Shown piece after piece: positions 8,966 through 17,991 of a stretch of DNA of 64,000 nt (the first letter of the stretch is position 1; every line of letters begins with the position of its first letter). Under the pieces are notes generated by a model. The model searched no databases. It was not told the DNA's origin and saw only the letters and a program-made list of their open reading frames with translations. A program made the position numbers and the translations under genes. The DNA comes from Trujillonella endophytica (GTDB taxonomy: Bacteria > Actinomycetota > Actinomycetes > Mycobacteriales > Geodermatophilaceae). Location of the stretch: the NCBI RefSeq assembly GCF_019799905.1, contig NZ_JABGCI010000004.1, positions 186,001-250,000 on the forward strand. The letters run 5' to 3'.

Positions 8966-9571
8966 GTGACGTCCTCTTCCACGCCGCTGGCGATCCGTGA
9001 ACGCGCCGCCCTGGCCGACCTGCTCGACGCCGTCGGCCCGGACGCGCCCACCTGCTGCGAGGGGTGGACGACGGCCCACCTCGCCGCGCACCTCGCCGTC
9101 CGCGACCGGCGGCCCGACGCCGGTCCCGGCTACGCGCTGGAGACGCTCCCGGTCGGGCGGCGGCTGCACGAGCACTCGGCCCGGCTGGAGGAGCGTCTGC
9201 GCACCGGCACGCCGTACGCGCAGGTGGTGGGGCAGGTGCGGGGCGGGGCACCGCCCTGGACGCCGATGGGCTGGCCGGTGATCGGCGACCTGGTGAACGC
9301 CGGCGAGTTCGCCATCCACCACGAGGACGTCCGGCGCGCCCGGCCGGGCTGGCAGCCCCGCGTCCTCCCGCAGGCCGACCGCGACCAGCTCTGGCGGACC
9401 GCCACCCTCTTCGCCCGCCGGGTGCGCGGCGGGGTGGTGCTGCGCCGCACCGACGTCCCGGGCGGGGAGAAGCGCATCGGGAAGGGCGGCACCACCCTCA
9501 CCGGCGACCCCATGGAGCTGCTGCTGTGGACCTCGGGCCGCCGGGACGTGGCCCGGGTCGAGGGCGCCTGA
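8966..9571 (+). CDS. TIGR03085 family (DinB/maleylpyruvate isomerase-like fold) protein
   Basis: The 201-residue product matches the actinobacterial TIGR03085 family. Its N-terminal four-helix bundle carries ERAALADLLDAVGPDAPTCC and the GWTTAHLAAHLAVRD motif, whose His residues bind metal in related mycothiol-dependent and DinB-like proteins. FAIHHEDVRRARPGW is the second family motif. The biological reaction is unknown. It starts at a GTG with no ribosome binding site, just after an inverted repeat, and may be leaderless. It ends at a strong shared terminator with convergent hisF. Confidence 0.85.
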   Translation: MTSSSTPLAIRERAALADLLDAVGPDAPTCCEGWTTAHLAAHLAVRDRRPDAGPGYALETLPVGRRLHEHSARLEERLRTGTPYAQVVGQVRGGAPPWTPMGWPVIGDLVNAGEFAIHHEDVRRARPGWQPRVLPQADRDQLWRTATLFARRVRGGVVLRRTDVPGGEKRIGKGGTTLTGDPMELLLWTSGRRDVARVEGA

Positions 9572-9572
9572 C

Positions 9573-9615
9573 CCGGAGGGGATCCGTCGGCGTCACGCCG
9601 ACGGATCTCCTCCGG
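9573..9615. terminator. Bidirectional terminator between TIGR03085 gene and hisF
   Basis: This near-perfect palindrome has outer arms CCGGAGG/CCTCCGG (9573-9579, 9609-9615) and inner arms GATCCGTCGGCGT/ACGCCGACGGATC (9581-9593, 9595-9607), joined by one G-T pair. The stem is about 20 bp, and it lies between two convergent stop codons. Confidence 0.85.
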
Positions 9616-9636
9616 CCGGCTGGAGGCGCCGCGGGA

Positions 9637-10431
9637 TCAGGGCTGCGGGTGGTCGGCCTCGCGGCGGACGGGGACGCCGGCGTCGGCCAGCGCGGACTTG
9701 ACCTCGCCGATCCGCATCTTCCCGAAGTGGAAGACGCTGGCGGCCAGCACCGCGTCGGCCCCGGCCTCCACCGCCGGGGCGAAGTGGGAGACGTCGCCCG
9801 CTCCCCCGCTGGCGATGACCGGCACGCCCACCTCCCGGCGCACGGCCCGGATCAGCTCCAGGTCGAAGCCGGCCAGCGTGCCGTCGGCGTCCATGGAGTT
9901 CAGCAGCACCTCGCCCACCCCCAGGTGCGCGGCCTGCACGACCCACTCCACGGCGTCCCGGCCGGTGCCGCGCCGTCCGCCGTGGGTGGTGATCTCGAAG
10001 CCGGAGTCGGTGACCGCACCGTCGCGGCAGCGCCGCGCGTCCAGCGAGAGGACCAGCACCTGGTTGCCGAACCGGTCGGCGATCTCGCTGATGAGCTCGG
10101 GCCGGGCGACGGCCGCGGTGTTGACCGCCACCTTGTCCGCCCCGGCCCGCAGCAGCCGGTCGACGTCGTCGGCGGCGCGGACCCCGCCGCCGACGGTGAG
10201 CGGGATGAACACGCTCTCCGCGGTCCGGCGGACCACGTCGTAGGTGGTCTCCCGGTCCCCGGAGCTGGCGGTGATGTCGAGGAAGGTCAGCTCGTCGGCG
10301 CCCTCGGCGTCGTAGACCCGGGCCATCTCCACGGGGTCGCCGGCGTCGCGCAGGTCGACGAAGTTGACGCCCTTGACGACCCGGCCGGCGTCGACGTCCA
10401 GGCACGGGATCACCCGCACGGCGAGGCTCAT
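9637..10431 (-). CDS. hisF: Imidazole glycerol phosphate synthase cyclase subunit
   Basis: The 264-residue (beta/alpha)8 barrel joins PRFAR with ammonia delivered by HisH to give imidazole glycerol phosphate and AICAR. The catalytic Asp residues lie in [19 protein letters not shown] (Asp11 type) and LVLSLDARR (Asp130 type). Phosphate-binding signatures include [22 protein letters not shown] and [13 protein letters not shown]. Length is normal. It follows the RidA-family gene by 25 bp on the same strand, so hisA, ridA-like and hisF probably form one transcript. It ends at the shared terminator at 9573-9615. Confidence 0.97.
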   Translation of the reverse strand: MSLAVRVIPCLDVDAGRVVKGVNFVDLRDAGDPVEMARVYDAEGADELTFLDITASSGDRETTYDVVRRTAESVFIPLTVGGGVRAADDVDRLLRAGADKVAVNTAAVARPELISEIADRFGNQVLVLSLDARRCRDGAVTDSGFEITTHGGRRGTGRDAVEWVVQAAHLGVGEVLLNSMDADGTLAGFDLELIRAVRREVGVPVIASGGAGDVSHFAPAVEAGADAVLAASVFHFGKMRIGEVKSALADAGVPVRREADHPQP

Positions 10432-10456
10432 CTCCCCGCTCCGCGGCCCTGGACGC

Positions 10457-10849
10457 TCATGCCGCGGGGTCCCGCACCGCGTCGGCCTCGATCTCGACCA
10501 GCAGCTCCGGGTCGATCAGCGCCGACACCTCCACCATGGTCGACGCCGGCCGGATGTCGCCGAACACCTCGCCGTGGGCGCGGCCGACCTCCTCCCAGCG
10601 GCTGATGTCGGTGACGTACATCCGGGTGCGGACGACGTCGGCGAGGGTGAACCCGGCCCGCTCCAGCGACCGCTCGATGGTGGCCAGCACCTGCCGGGTC
10701 TGCGCGGCGGCGTCCCCGAGGTGGGCCACGGCGCCGTCGACCATCGCCGTCGTCCCGCTCACCCACGCCGTGTCGCCGCGGACGACGATCCGGCTGTAGC
10801 CGACGACGGGCTCCCAGGGGTTCGCCGACCCGAGGTTGAGGACGGTCAT
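10457..10849 (-). CDS. RidA/YjgF family protein
   Basis: This 130-residue single-domain protein belongs to the Rid (YER057c/UK114) family, which hydrolyses reactive enamine/imine intermediates of amino-acid metabolism. The hallmark segment [22 protein letters not shown] includes the Arg that binds the imine carboxylate in RidA. The [18 protein letters not shown] segment is also typical. Its ATG overlaps the hisA stop (ATGA) and it lies 25 bp before hisF, so it is embedded in the his operon. This could link it to protection of histidine or PLP-dependent steps; that link is inference. Confidence 0.9.
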   Translation of the reverse strand: MTVLNLGSANPWEPVVGYSRIVVRGDTAWVSGTTAMVDGAVAHLGDAAAQTRQVLATIERSLERAGFTLADVVRTRMYVTDISRWEEVGRAHGEVFGDIRPASTMVEVSALIDPELLVEIEADAVRDPAA

Positions 10850-11577
10850 GCCAGCTGCTCCGTCACCTGCAGCGCCTCGGGCAGCGTGAACGCCCCCGCG
10901 TACAGCGCCTTTCCGACGATCGCCCCCTCGACCCCGATCGCGGTCAGCCCGGCCAGGGCGCGGATGTCGTCGAGCGAGCTGACCCCGCCCGAGGCGACCA
11001 CCGGACGCGGCGTGGCGGCGCAGACCTCGCGCAGCAGGTCGAGGTTGGGCCCGCGGAGGGTGCCGTCCTTGGTGATGTCGGTGAGCACGTACCGGGCGCA
11101 GCCCTCGGCGTCGAGCCGGGCGAGTGTCTCGTAGAGCTCGCCGCCCTCGCGGGTCCAGCCGCGGGCAGCCAGCCGGGTGCCGCGGACGTCGAGGCCGACG
11201 GCGATCCGGTCGCCGTGCTCGGCGATGGCGCGGGCACACCACTCGGGCGACTCCAGCGCCGCGGTGCCCAGGTTGACCCGGCGGCAGCCGGTGGCGAGCG
11301 CGGCCGCCAGGGACTCGTCGTCCCGGATGCCGCCGGAGAGCTCCACGTCGACGTCCAGCTGGCCCACCACCCGGGCCAGCAGCTCCCGGTTGCTGCCCCG
11401 GCCGAAGGCGGCGTCCAGGTCGACCAGGTGCACCCACTCGGCGCCGTCCCGCTGCCAGGTCAGGGCGGCCTCGAGCGGGTCGCCGTAGGAGGTCTCGCTG
11501 CCGGCCTCCCCCTGCACCAGGCGGACGGCCTGGCCCTCGGCGACGTCGACGGCGGGGAGCAGCTGCAGCTTCGGCAC
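10846..11577 (-). CDS. priA: PriA: bifunctional HisA/TrpF isomerase
   Basis: The 243-residue (beta/alpha)8 barrel isomerises ProFAR in histidine synthesis and, in actinobacteria, also phosphoribosyl anthranilate in tryptophan synthesis. Asp11 ([10 protein letters not shown]), Arg19 (AVRL), the second catalytic Asp (TDITKDGTL) and the [10 protein letters not shown] loop are present. That Trp-containing loop is a hallmark of the dual-substrate PriA form. Closeness to trpE fits the dual role; no separate trpF is in this window. The GTG at 11577 lies 7 nt after a TAGGCT box, so the mRNA is probably leaderless. Confidence 0.93.
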   Translation of the reverse strand: MPKLQLLPAVDVAEGQAVRLVQGEAGSETSYGDPLEAALTWQRDGAEWVHLVDLDAAFGRGSNRELLARVVGQLDVDVELSGGIRDDESLAAALATGCRRVNLGTAALESPEWCARAIAEHGDRIAVGLDVRGTRLAARGWTREGGELYETLARLDAEGCARYVLTDITKDGTLRGPNLDLLREVCAATPRPVVASGGVSSLDDIRALAGLTAIGVEGAIVGKALYAGAFTLPEALQVTEQLA

Positions 11578-11584
11578 GGCGCAC

Positions 11585-11590
11585 AGCCTA
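11585..11590 (-). promoter_or_regulatory. -10 box of priA (leaderless promoter)
   Basis: TAGGCT read leftwards, with 7 nt between it and the GTG of priA, matches the TANNNT -10 pattern of leaderless actinobacterial transcripts. The same hexamer at the same distance precedes the LON-domain gene at 17992. No clear -35 is visible. Confidence 0.5.
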
Positions 11591-11642
11591 GGAGCGGGAC
11601 CGGGGACGGCCTGCGGCAGGCTGTCGGCCGTGGAGCGCTGCC

Positions 11643-12269
11643 GTGGAGTTCGCTGACGTCGTCCGCCGCCGTCGCATGGTCCGCGACTACGACCCGGACC
11701 GGCCGGTGCCGCCGGAGGTGCGCGAGCGGCTGCTGGCGCACGCGATCCGGGCGCCGTCTGCAGGGTTCAGCCAGGGCTGGGCGTTCCTGGTGCTCGAGAC
11801 GGACGAGGAGCGGGCGGCGTTCTGGGCCGCCACCACCGGCGGCGCCGTCACCCACCCGCCCGACCCCGACGGCTGGCTGACCCGCATGCGCCGCGCGCCG
11901 CTGCTGGTGGTGCCGTTCAGCAGCAAGCAGGCGTACCTGGACCGCTACGCCGAACCCGACAAGGGCTGGAGCGACCGGGACCCCGTCAGTGTCGCTGCCC
12001 GCTGGCCGGTGCCGTACTGGGACGTCGACGCCGGCATGGCCTCGCTGCTCATGCTGCTGACCGCGGTCGACGAGGGGTTGGGCGCCTGCTTCTTCGGCGT
12101 CCCGGCCGACCGGGTGGACCCGCTGCGGCAGGCCTTCGGCGTGCCGGCGACGCACCGGCCGGTCGGTGTCGTCGCCGTCGGCTACCCGGGCGCCGACGAC
12201 CGCCGCTCCCCCTCCCTGCGCCGCGGGCGGCGCGGGGTCGACGAGGTCGTGCACCGCGGTCGCTGGTGA
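11643..12269 (+). CDS. Nitroreductase family protein
   Basis: The 208-residue protein is of the FMN-dependent nitroreductase fold. The N-terminal [20 protein letters not shown] motif contains the Arg cluster that contacts FMN phosphate, followed by [37 protein letters not shown] and the ACFFG segment form the dimer and FMN site. Substrate is unknown; relatives reduce quinones, nitroaromatics or deazaflavin-linked compounds. The GTG start has GGAG at good spacing. It is transcribed divergently from priA. Confidence 0.88.
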   Translation: MEFADVVRRRRMVRDYDPDRPVPPEVRERLLAHAIRAPSAGFSQGWAFLVLETDEERAAFWAATTGGAVTHPPDPDGWLTRMRRAPLLVVPFSSKQAYLDRYAEPDKGWSDRDPVSVAARWPVPYWDVDAGMASLLMLLTAVDEGLGACFFGVPADRVDPLRQAFGVPATHRPVGVVAVGYPGADDRRSPSLRRGRRGVDEVVHRGRW

Positions 12270-12303
12270 CCGCCTCCCCCGCTGCAGCGGGGACACTCCG
12301 GTC

Positions 12304-13368
12304 ATGGCCCTCCCGGAGCTCCGGCTCCCCCGCCGGGCCGGCCGGCGCACCAACCTCGGCCTGCTGCTCCTGCTGCTGATCGCCGGGGCGACAGGCGTCG
12401 CGGCCTACGCCGTGGGCACCGAGCCGGCGACCCGGGTCGTCGTGGCCGCGCACGGAGCGGCCGGGCTCGGGCTCCTGCTGCTGGTCCCGTGGAAGGCGGT
12501 CGTGGTCCGGCGGGGACGGCAGCGCCCGGCCTCCACCCGCCGCGACCCGGGGGCGGCGATCGCCCTCGGGGTCGTCGTCGCGCTGGCCGTGCTCACCGGT
12601 GGGCTGCACGCCGTCGGGGTGACGGGTCCGTGGTCGGCGCTGGGCGGCGTCGACGCACTCCAGCTGCACGTCGGCGCGGGGGTCGTCTCGGCTGCACTGC
12701 TCGCCGTCCACGTGGTCGGCGCGCGGCAGCGACCCCGCCGGGCCGACCTGGGCCGCCGGGAGCTGCTGCGGACCGGCGCCCTCGGAGTCGGCGCCGTGGC
12801 CCTGTGGGGCGGCGTCGAGGGGCTGCTCCGGCTGACCGGGGCGCCGGGCGGCCGGCGGCGGTCCACCGGCTCGCACGAGCGCGGCACCGACGACCCCTCC
12901 GCGATGCCGGTCACCCAGTGGATCAGCGACTCGGTGCCCGCCGACCCGGGCGGCTCGCTGGAGGTCGTGGCCGGCGGTCGCCGCGTCCGGCTGACCGCGG
13001 CCGACCTGGACCGTGGCGACGAGATGCGTGCCCTGCTGGACTGCACCGGCGGCTGGTACGCCGAGCAGGACTGGCGCGGCGCGGAGCTGGACCGCCTGCT
13101 GTCCGACGTCCTGTCCGGCGAGCTGCCCGACGGCGGCAGCGTCGACGTCGTCTCGGCGACCGGCTACCGCCGCCGCCTGCCGCTCTCCGACGCCCGGCAC
13201 CTGCTGCTGGCCACGCATGTCGGCGGGCGGCCGCTGTCCGCCGGCCACGGCGCGCCGGTGCGACTCGTCGCCCCGGGCAGACGGGGCTTCTGGTGGGTCA
13301 AGTGGGTGGTGCGGGTGGAGGTGGTCGACGCGCCGTGGTGGGTGCAGTCGCCGTTCCCGCTCCAGTGA
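12304..13368 (+). CDS. Membrane-anchored molybdopterin-dependent oxidoreductase (sulfite oxidase/MsrP fold)
   Basis: The 354-residue protein combines about four N-terminal membrane helices (residues 15-150) with a C-terminal molybdopterin-binding domain of the sulfite oxidase superfamily. The expected molybdenum-ligand Cys is at residue 247 in LLDCTGGWYAEQDWRGAEL. HVGGRPLSAGHGAPVRLVAPG and RRGFWWVKWV are typical Moco-domain motifs. His residues at the helix ends (VAAHGAAG, LQLHVGAG, AVHVVGA) could bind heme b, so the membrane part may act as a quinone-linked cytochrome; that is inference. No Tat twin-Arg signal precedes the Moco domain except the RRELL stretch near 157. Its stop codon directly abuts the stop of convergent hisH. 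Confidence 0.8.
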   Translation: MALPELRLPRRAGRRTNLGLLLLLLIAGATGVAAYAVGTEPATRVVVAAHGAAGLGLLLLVPWKAVVVRRGRQRPASTRRDPGAAIALGVVVALAVLTGGLHAVGVTGPWSALGGVDALQLHVGAGVVSAALLAVHVVGARQRPRRADLGRRELLRTGALGVGAVALWGGVEGLLRLTGAPGGRRRSTGSHERGTDDPSAMPVTQWISDSVPADPGGSLEVVAGGRRVRLTAADLDRGDEMRALLDCTGGWYAEQDWRGAELDRLLSDVLSGELPDGGSVDVVSATGYRRRLPLSDARHLLLATHVGGRPLSAGHGAPVRLVAPGRRGFWWVKWVVRVEVVDAPWWVQSPFPLQ

Positions 13369-14007
13369 TCAGAGGGTGTCCAGCCAGTTGGTGAGCAGCT
13401 GGGCACCGGCGTCGCCGCTCTTCTCCGGGTGGAACTGCGTCGCCGACAGCGCCGCGTTCTCCACGCCGGCGACGAAGCGGTCGCCGTGCTCGGCCCAGGT
13501 CACCAGCGGCGGCTTCAGGCGGGACGCCGGGTCGTCCTGCCCGAGGGTGAAGTCGCGGACGCCGTAGGAGTGCACGAAGTAGAACCGCTGGTCGGCCAGG
13601 CCGTCGAACAGCACCGACCCCTCCGGCGCCTCGACGGTGTTCCAGCCCATGTGCGGCAGCACCGGCGCCTGCAGCGGCTCGACGACGCCGGGCCACTCGC
13701 CGCAGCCCTCGGCGTCGTGGCCGTGCTCGACGCCCTTCTCGAACAGGATCTGCATGCCCACGCAGACCCCGAGCACCGGCCGCCCACCGGCCAGCCGTCG
13801 CCCGATGACCCGCGGCCCGTCGACGGCGCGCAGGCCGTCCATGCACGCGGCGAAGGCGCCGACGCCGGGGACGACGAGGCCGTCGGCGTCGAGCGCGGCC
13901 TGCTGGTCGGCGGTCACGGTCACGTCGGCGCCGACCCGGGCCAGCGCGCGCTCGGCCGAGCGCAGGTTGCCCGACCCGTAGTCGAGGACGACGACCTTCT
14001 TCTTCAC
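13369..14007 (-). CDS. hisH: Imidazole glycerol phosphate synthase glutamine amidotransferase subunit
   Basis: The 212-residue class I glutamine amidotransferase supplies ammonia to HisF. The catalytic triad Cys is in [12 protein letters not shown], with His and Glu in [13 protein letters not shown]. The N-terminal [19 protein letters not shown] and oxyanion PGVGAF motifs are standard. Two GTG starts are possible (14007 and 14016) and neither has a good ribosome binding site; 14007 best matches homologues. hisH is separated from hisF by four other genes here. Its stop touches that of the convergent molybdopterin gene: the six bases TGATCA hold both stop codons. Confidence 0.95.
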   Translation of the reverse strand: MKKKVVVLDYGSGNLRSAERALARVGADVTVTADQQAALDADGLVVPGVGAFAACMDGLRAVDGPRVIGRRLAGGRPVLGVCVGMQILFEKGVEHGHDAEGCGEWPGVVEPLQAPVLPHMGWNTVEAPEGSVLFDGLADQRFYFVHSYGVRDFTLGQDDPASRLKPPLVTWAEHGDRFVAGVENAALSATQFHPEKSGDAGAQLLTNWLDTL

Positions 14008-14056
14008 CCCTGCCACGGTACTGACCAGCACCGGGACGCCCGTGCGGATTCCCGGG

Positions 14057-14635
14057 TCAGGACTCGTACGGCAGGACGGTGAGCTCGGGCCAGACGGAGC
14101 GCCAGCGCTCCGCCTTGGCCTCGTAGGCCTCCCGTGTGGCGAGCCGCCGGTTGGGCCGGACGACGAGCCCGAACAGGTCGTCGAAGCCGAACGGCGCATA
14201 CACCCGCGGTCGGCCGTCGACGACGGTGACGCCGAGGCAGCAGCAGACGGCAGCGAAGTGGTCGATGGCGTCGGCGCAGTCGCGGAACGCCGGGGCCGGG
14301 ACACCGAAGCGGTCGGCGTACCAGAGGTGCACCCGCGCCTCGTTGCGGATCTCGACGGGGACCGTCACCCCGGCGAACAGGTCGGCACCGCGGCGGATGA
14401 CCGCGTCCTCGGCCGCCCAGGACGTGTCCGGGTCGAAGAAGAAGAGGTCGGCGTCCTGGATGCCCGTGCCCGGCGGCCGGCCGGTGAGGTCGTTCCACAC
14501 GGTCTGGAACAGCAGGCCGGCGGTGAGCCACCAGTCCGCGACCCTCAGCGCCGGCGCCCGGTCGAGGACGGCGCGCACCGTCGGGTCCGCGACGACGATC
14601 GCGAGGAAGCGCTCCTCGTTCCCGACCGGGTTCAC
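14057..14635 (-). CDS. Nucleotidyltransferase-like family protein (DUF925/COG3575 type)
   Basis: The 192-residue protein resembles the COG3575 nucleotidyltransferase-like family. Matching features are [19 protein letters not shown] near the start, [19 protein letters not shown], the acidic [13 protein letters not shown] motif and [10 protein letters not shown]. Polymerase-beta-like catalytic acids would be the D-x-D pair in [10 protein letters not shown]. Substrate is unknown. Its GTG overlaps the stop of the small membrane peptide gene by 4 bases, and it precedes hisH by 49 bp, so it is likely cotranscribed with the hisDCB operon. Confidence 0.75.
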   Translation of the reverse strand: MNPVGNEERFLAIVVADPTVRAVLDRAPALRVADWWLTAGLLFQTVWNDLTGRPPGTGIQDADLFFFDPDTSWAAEDAVIRRGADLFAGVTVPVEIRNEARVHLWYADRFGVPAPAFRDCADAIDHFAAVCCCLGVTVVDGRPRVYAPFGFDDLFGLVVRPNRRLATREAYEAKAERWRSVWPELTVLPYES

Positions 14636-14808
14636 ACCAGCCGGAGGATGCCCGCGGCCGTGGCCAGGCCGGCGGCGACCAGCAGCAGGACGGCGACGAA
14701 CAGCTGCGGACCGGTGCGGCCGGCGGTGTCGGAGTCGGCCTTCCAGATGCTCCACGCCCCGCCCAGCAGGAACCCGCCGAGGACGAGCAGCAGGATGCCG
14801 TAGTTCAC
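14632..14808 (-). CDS. 58-residue two-helix membrane peptide in the his operon
   Basis: This short gene runs from a GTG at 14808 to a TGA at 14632. Two hydrophobic helices (residues 4-21 and 36-56) flank a short hydrophilic loop with KADSDTAGRTG. The stop overlaps the GTG of the next gene, and it lies 19 bp after hisB, so spacing and coupling support a real gene. No function is recognised. Small membrane proteins at this position are plausible in related actinobacteria, but I cannot confirm that here. Confidence 0.65.
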   Translation of the reverse strand: MNYGILLLVLGGFLLGGAWSIWKADSDTAGRTGPQLFVAVLLLVAAGLATAAGILRLV

Positions 14809-14827
14809 GCGCGCCGCCCCACGGGGA

Positions 14828-15424
14828 CTACAGCGCGCCCTTGGTGGAGGGCACGCCCGTGATCCGCGGGTCGAGCGCCACCGCGGTGCGCAGCGCCCGG
14901 GCGAGCGCCTTGAACTGACCCTCGACGATGTGGTGGGCGTCGCGGCCGGCGTACAGCACCCGCACGTGCAGGGTGATCCGCGCGTTGAACGCGAAGGTCT
15001 CCAGCACGTGCTTGGTGAGCGACGTCGGGTAGTCCCGGCCGATCATCGGCGTCATGTTCTCGGGCTCGGCGTGCACGAAGTACGGCCGGCCGGAGAGGTC
15101 GACCGCCGCCTGCACGAGCACCTCGTCCATCGGGATCAGGGCGTCGCCGTAGCGAGTGAGCCCCTTCTTGTCGCCCAGCGCCTGCCCGAACGCCTCGCCC
15201 AGGGCGATGGCGACGTCCTCCACCGTGTGGTGCGCGTCGATGTGCAGGTCGCCGTCGGCCTGGATCGTGAGGTCCATGCCGCTGTGCTTGCTCAGCGCGG
15301 TCAGCATGTGGTCGTAGAACGGGACGCCGGTGCTGATCGAGCTCGAGCCGGTGCCGTCGAGGTCGATCTCCACCACCAGCTTGGTCTCGCTGGTGGCGCG
15401 CTCCACGCGGGCGGTGCGGTTCAT
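14828..15424 (-). CDS. hisB: Imidazoleglycerol-phosphate dehydratase
   Basis: The 198-residue enzyme dehydrates imidazole glycerol phosphate to imidazole acetol phosphate. Two similar half-domains carry the manganese-binding His/Glu sets: [60 protein letters not shown] and [12 protein letters not shown]. It is monofunctional, lacking the phosphatase domain seen in enteric HisB. It begins 5 bp after the hisC stop, within the hisDCB operon. Confidence 0.97.
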   Translation of the reverse strand: MNRTARVERATSETKLVVEIDLDGTGSSSISTGVPFYDHMLTALSKHSGMDLTIQADGDLHIDAHHTVEDVAIALGEAFGQALGDKKGLTRYGDALIPMDEVLVQAAVDLSGRPYFVHAEPENMTPMIGRDYPTSLTKHVLETFAFNARITLHVRVLYAGRDAHHIVEGQFKALARALRTAVALDPRITGVPSTKGAL

Positions 15425-15429
15425 GGGGA

Positions 15430-16536
15430 TCAGTCTCCCAGGCGGTGGGCGGGGGCCACCTCACCCAGTGCGGTGAGGAAGGCCTCGGTCTCGGCGGGGG
15501 TGCCGGCGGTGACCCGCAGCCAGCCGGGGATGCCGACGTCGCGGACGAGCACGTCGCGGTCCAGCAGGGCCTGCCAGGCGGCGGGGGCGTCGGCGAAGCG
15601 GCCGAACAGCACGAAGTTGGCATCGCTGGGCACGCTGGTCAGCCCCAGCCCGGGGAGCTCGGCGACGATCCGGTCGCGCTCGGCCTTGACCGCGTCGACG
15701 GTGGCCAGCAGGGCGTCGGTGTGCGCCAGCGCGGCGCGGGCGGCGGCCTGGGTCAGCGCCGACAGGTGGTAGGGCAGGCGGACCAGCTGCAGCGCGTCGA
15801 CGACGGCGGGGTCGGCGGCCAGGTAGCCCAGCCGCAGCCCGGCCATCCCGAACGCCTTGCTCATCGTGCGGCTGACGATCAGCCGCGGCCGGCCCGGCAG
15901 CAGGCTCAGCGCCGACGGCGTGCCGGCCCGCGCGAACTCGGCGTAGGCCTCGTCGACGACCAGCACCCCCGAGGTCGCCTCGTGGAGGGCCTCGACGGTC
16001 GCGAGCTCCACGGCGGTGCCGGTCGGGTTGTTCGGGCTGGTCACGAAGACGACGTCGGGCCGCAGCTCGCGCACCTGGGCGGCCGCGGCGTCCGCGTCGA
16101 TGGTGAAGTCGGCGCGGCGGTGCCCGTCGGCCCAGGCGGTGCCGGTGCCCGCGCAGATGATCGGGTGCATCGAGTAGGACGGCGTGAACCCCAGCGCCGT
16201 CCGCCCCGCGCCGCCGAAGGCCTGCAGGATCTGCTGCAGCACCTCGTTGGAGCCGTTGGCCGCCCACACCTGGCCCGCGCCGAAGCGCTCGCCGGCGGTC
16301 CGCGTGAGGTAGGACGCGAGGTCGGTCCGGAGCGCGACGGCGTCCCGGTCGGGGTACCGGTTGAGCTCCACCGACGCCTCGGCCAGGGCCGCGCCGAGGT
16401 CGGCCAGCAGCCCGGGGGGCAGCGGGTAGGGGTTCTCGTTGGTGTTGAGCCGGTGCGTCACCTTCAGCTGGGGGGCGCCGTAGGGCGTCTTCCCACGCAG
16501 CTCCGGCCGCAGCGGGAGCTCGTCGATCCGCGTCAT
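15430..16536 (-). CDS. hisC: Histidinol-phosphate aminotransferase
   Basis: The 368-residue class I/II PLP-dependent aminotransferase converts imidazole acetol phosphate and glutamate to histidinol phosphate. It has the [14 protein letters not shown] substrate motif, the [19 protein letters not shown] cofactor motif, [21 protein letters not shown], and the PLP lysine in [34 protein letters not shown] holds the carboxylate-binding Arg. Its ATG overlaps the hisD stop (ATGA). Confidence 0.97.
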   Translation of the reverse strand: MTRIDELPLRPELRGKTPYGAPQLKVTHRLNTNENPYPLPPGLLADLGAALAEASVELNRYPDRDAVALRTDLASYLTRTAGERFGAGQVWAANGSNEVLQQILQAFGGAGRTALGFTPSYSMHPIICAGTGTAWADGHRRADFTIDADAAAAQVRELRPDVVFVTSPNNPTGTAVELATVEALHEATSGVLVVDEAYAEFARAGTPSALSLLPGRPRLIVSRTMSKAFGMAGLRLGYLAADPAVVDALQLVRLPYHLSALTQAAARAALAHTDALLATVDAVKAERDRIVAELPGLGLTSVPSDANFVLFGRFADAPAAWQALLDRDVLVRDVGIPGWLRVTAGTPAETEAFLTALGEVAPAHRLGD

Positions 16537-17852
16537 GCGCCGGTCGGGCTCGGGCTCTGCCGCGCCCGCACCGCCGCCGCGTGGGCCGGCAGGTCCTCGG
16601 CGCCGGCGAGCGCGTCGATGTGGCCGGCGACGTCGGCCAGCGCCCGCTCGTCGTACTCGACGACGTGGATGCCGCGCAGGAACGTCTGCACGGACAGCCC
16701 GCTGGAGTGCCGCGCGCAACCTCCCGTGGGCAGCACGTGGTTCGAGCCGGCGCAGTAGTCGCCGAGGGAGACCGGGGAGAAGGCGCCGACGAAGACAGCA
16801 CCGGCGTTGCGCACCCGCGCGGCCACCTCGCTGGCGTTGCGCGTCTGGATCTCCAGGTGCTCGGCGGCGTAGGCGTCGACCACCCGCAGGCCCGCCTCGA
16901 CGTCGTCGACCAGGACGATGCCCGACTGGGTGCCCTGGAGGGCCGTGGTGATGCGGTCGGAGTGCTTGGTCGCCGCGACCTGGGCGGGGACCAGGCCGAG
17001 GACGGCGTCGGCCAGCTCCTCGCTGTCGGTGACCAGCACCGCGCCGGCCAGCGGGTCGTGCTCGGCCTGGCTGATCAGGTCCGCGGCGACGTGCACCGGG
17101 TCGGCGGTGTCGTCGGCGAGGATCGCGACCTCGGTCGGGCCGGCCTCGGAGTCGATGCCGATGAGGCCGCGGAGCAGCCGCTTGGCCGCCGTCACGTAGA
17201 CGTTGCCCGGACCGGTGACCAGGTCGACCGGCTCGCAGGAGCCCGCCCCGTAGCCGAAGACGGCGATCGCCTGGGCGCCGCCGACGGCGTAGACCTCGGT
17301 CACGCCCAGCAGGGCGCAGGCGGCCAGCACGCCGGGGTCGGGCAGGCCGCCGTTGTCGCGCTGCGGCGGTGAGGCGACGGCGATGGACTCGACCCCGGCG
17401 ATCTGCGCGGGGACGACGTTCATGACCACGCTGGACAGCAGGGGGGCCAGGCCGCCGGGCACGTAGAGGCCCACCCGCCGCACCGGCACCCAGCGTTCGG
17501 TCACGGTGCCGCCGGGCACCACCTGGGTGGTGACGTCCGTGCGGGCCTGGTCGGCGTGCACCCGCTGGACCCGGGCGATCGCCTCCTCCAGCGCCGCGCG
17601 CACCGCGGGGTCGATGGTGGCCAGGGCGGCGGTGATGGTCTCCTGCGGCACCGCGAAGTCCTCGAGGTCCACGCCGTCGAGCCGGGCGGTGATCTCCCGG
17701 ACCGCCTGGGCACCGCGCACCCGGACGTCCTCGCACAGCGGGCGGACCGTGGTCAGCACCGAGTCGATGTCGGTGGCGGCGCGGGGCAGCAGGCCGGAGA
17801 GCTCACGCACCCCGGGCAGCGCGGATCCACGCAGGTCGATGCGGCTGAGCAC
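16533..17852 (-). CDS. hisD: Histidinol dehydrogenase
   Basis: The 439-residue zinc enzyme oxidises histidinol to histidine in two NAD-linked steps. Recognisable motifs are [82 protein letters not shown] and the Zn and base residues in [11 protein letters not shown] and [10 protein letters not shown]. It is the promoter-proximal gene of the hisDCB run. The GTG at 17852 has GGAGG seven bases upstream and matches homologue length; the open frame further upstream is Pro-rich and non-homologous. Confidence 0.97.
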   Translation of the reverse strand: MLSRIDLRGSALPGVRELSGLLPRAATDIDSVLTTVRPLCEDVRVRGAQAVREITARLDGVDLEDFAVPQETITAALATIDPAVRAALEEAIARVQRVHADQARTDVTTQVVPGGTVTERWVPVRRVGLYVPGGLAPLLSSVVMNVVPAQIAGVESIAVASPPQRDNGGLPDPGVLAACALLGVTEVYAVGGAQAIAVFGYGAGSCEPVDLVTGPGNVYVTAAKRLLRGLIGIDSEAGPTEVAILADDTADPVHVAADLISQAEHDPLAGAVLVTDSEELADAVLGLVPAQVAATKHSDRITTALQGTQSGIVLVDDVEAGLRVVDAYAAEHLEIQTRNASEVAARVRNAGAVFVGAFSPVSLGDYCAGSNHVLPTGGCARHSSGLSVQTFLRGIHVVEYDERALADVAGHIDALAGAEDLPAHAAAVRARQSPSPTGA

Positions 17853-17979
17853 GGGGATGCCTCCGGGCGAGGGGCGAGGGGACGGCGGTGTCCCAGGGTA
17901 GTCGCCGCCTGCCCCGTGTCCCCGCGTCGTCCCGGACGTCGCCGTCGTGCCCACCGCCGGGAGCCGCGGCACCGGGCCC

Positions 17980-17985
17980 TAGGCT
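17980..17985 (+). promoter_or_regulatory. -10 box of LON-domain gene (leaderless promoter)
   Basis: TAGGCT ends 6 nt before the GTG at 17992. The spacing and TANNNT pattern match leaderless actinobacterial promoters, and the same hexamer is found at priA. There is no ribosome binding site before this GTG, which agrees. Confidence 0.5.
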
Positions 17986-17991
17986 CGCCGC

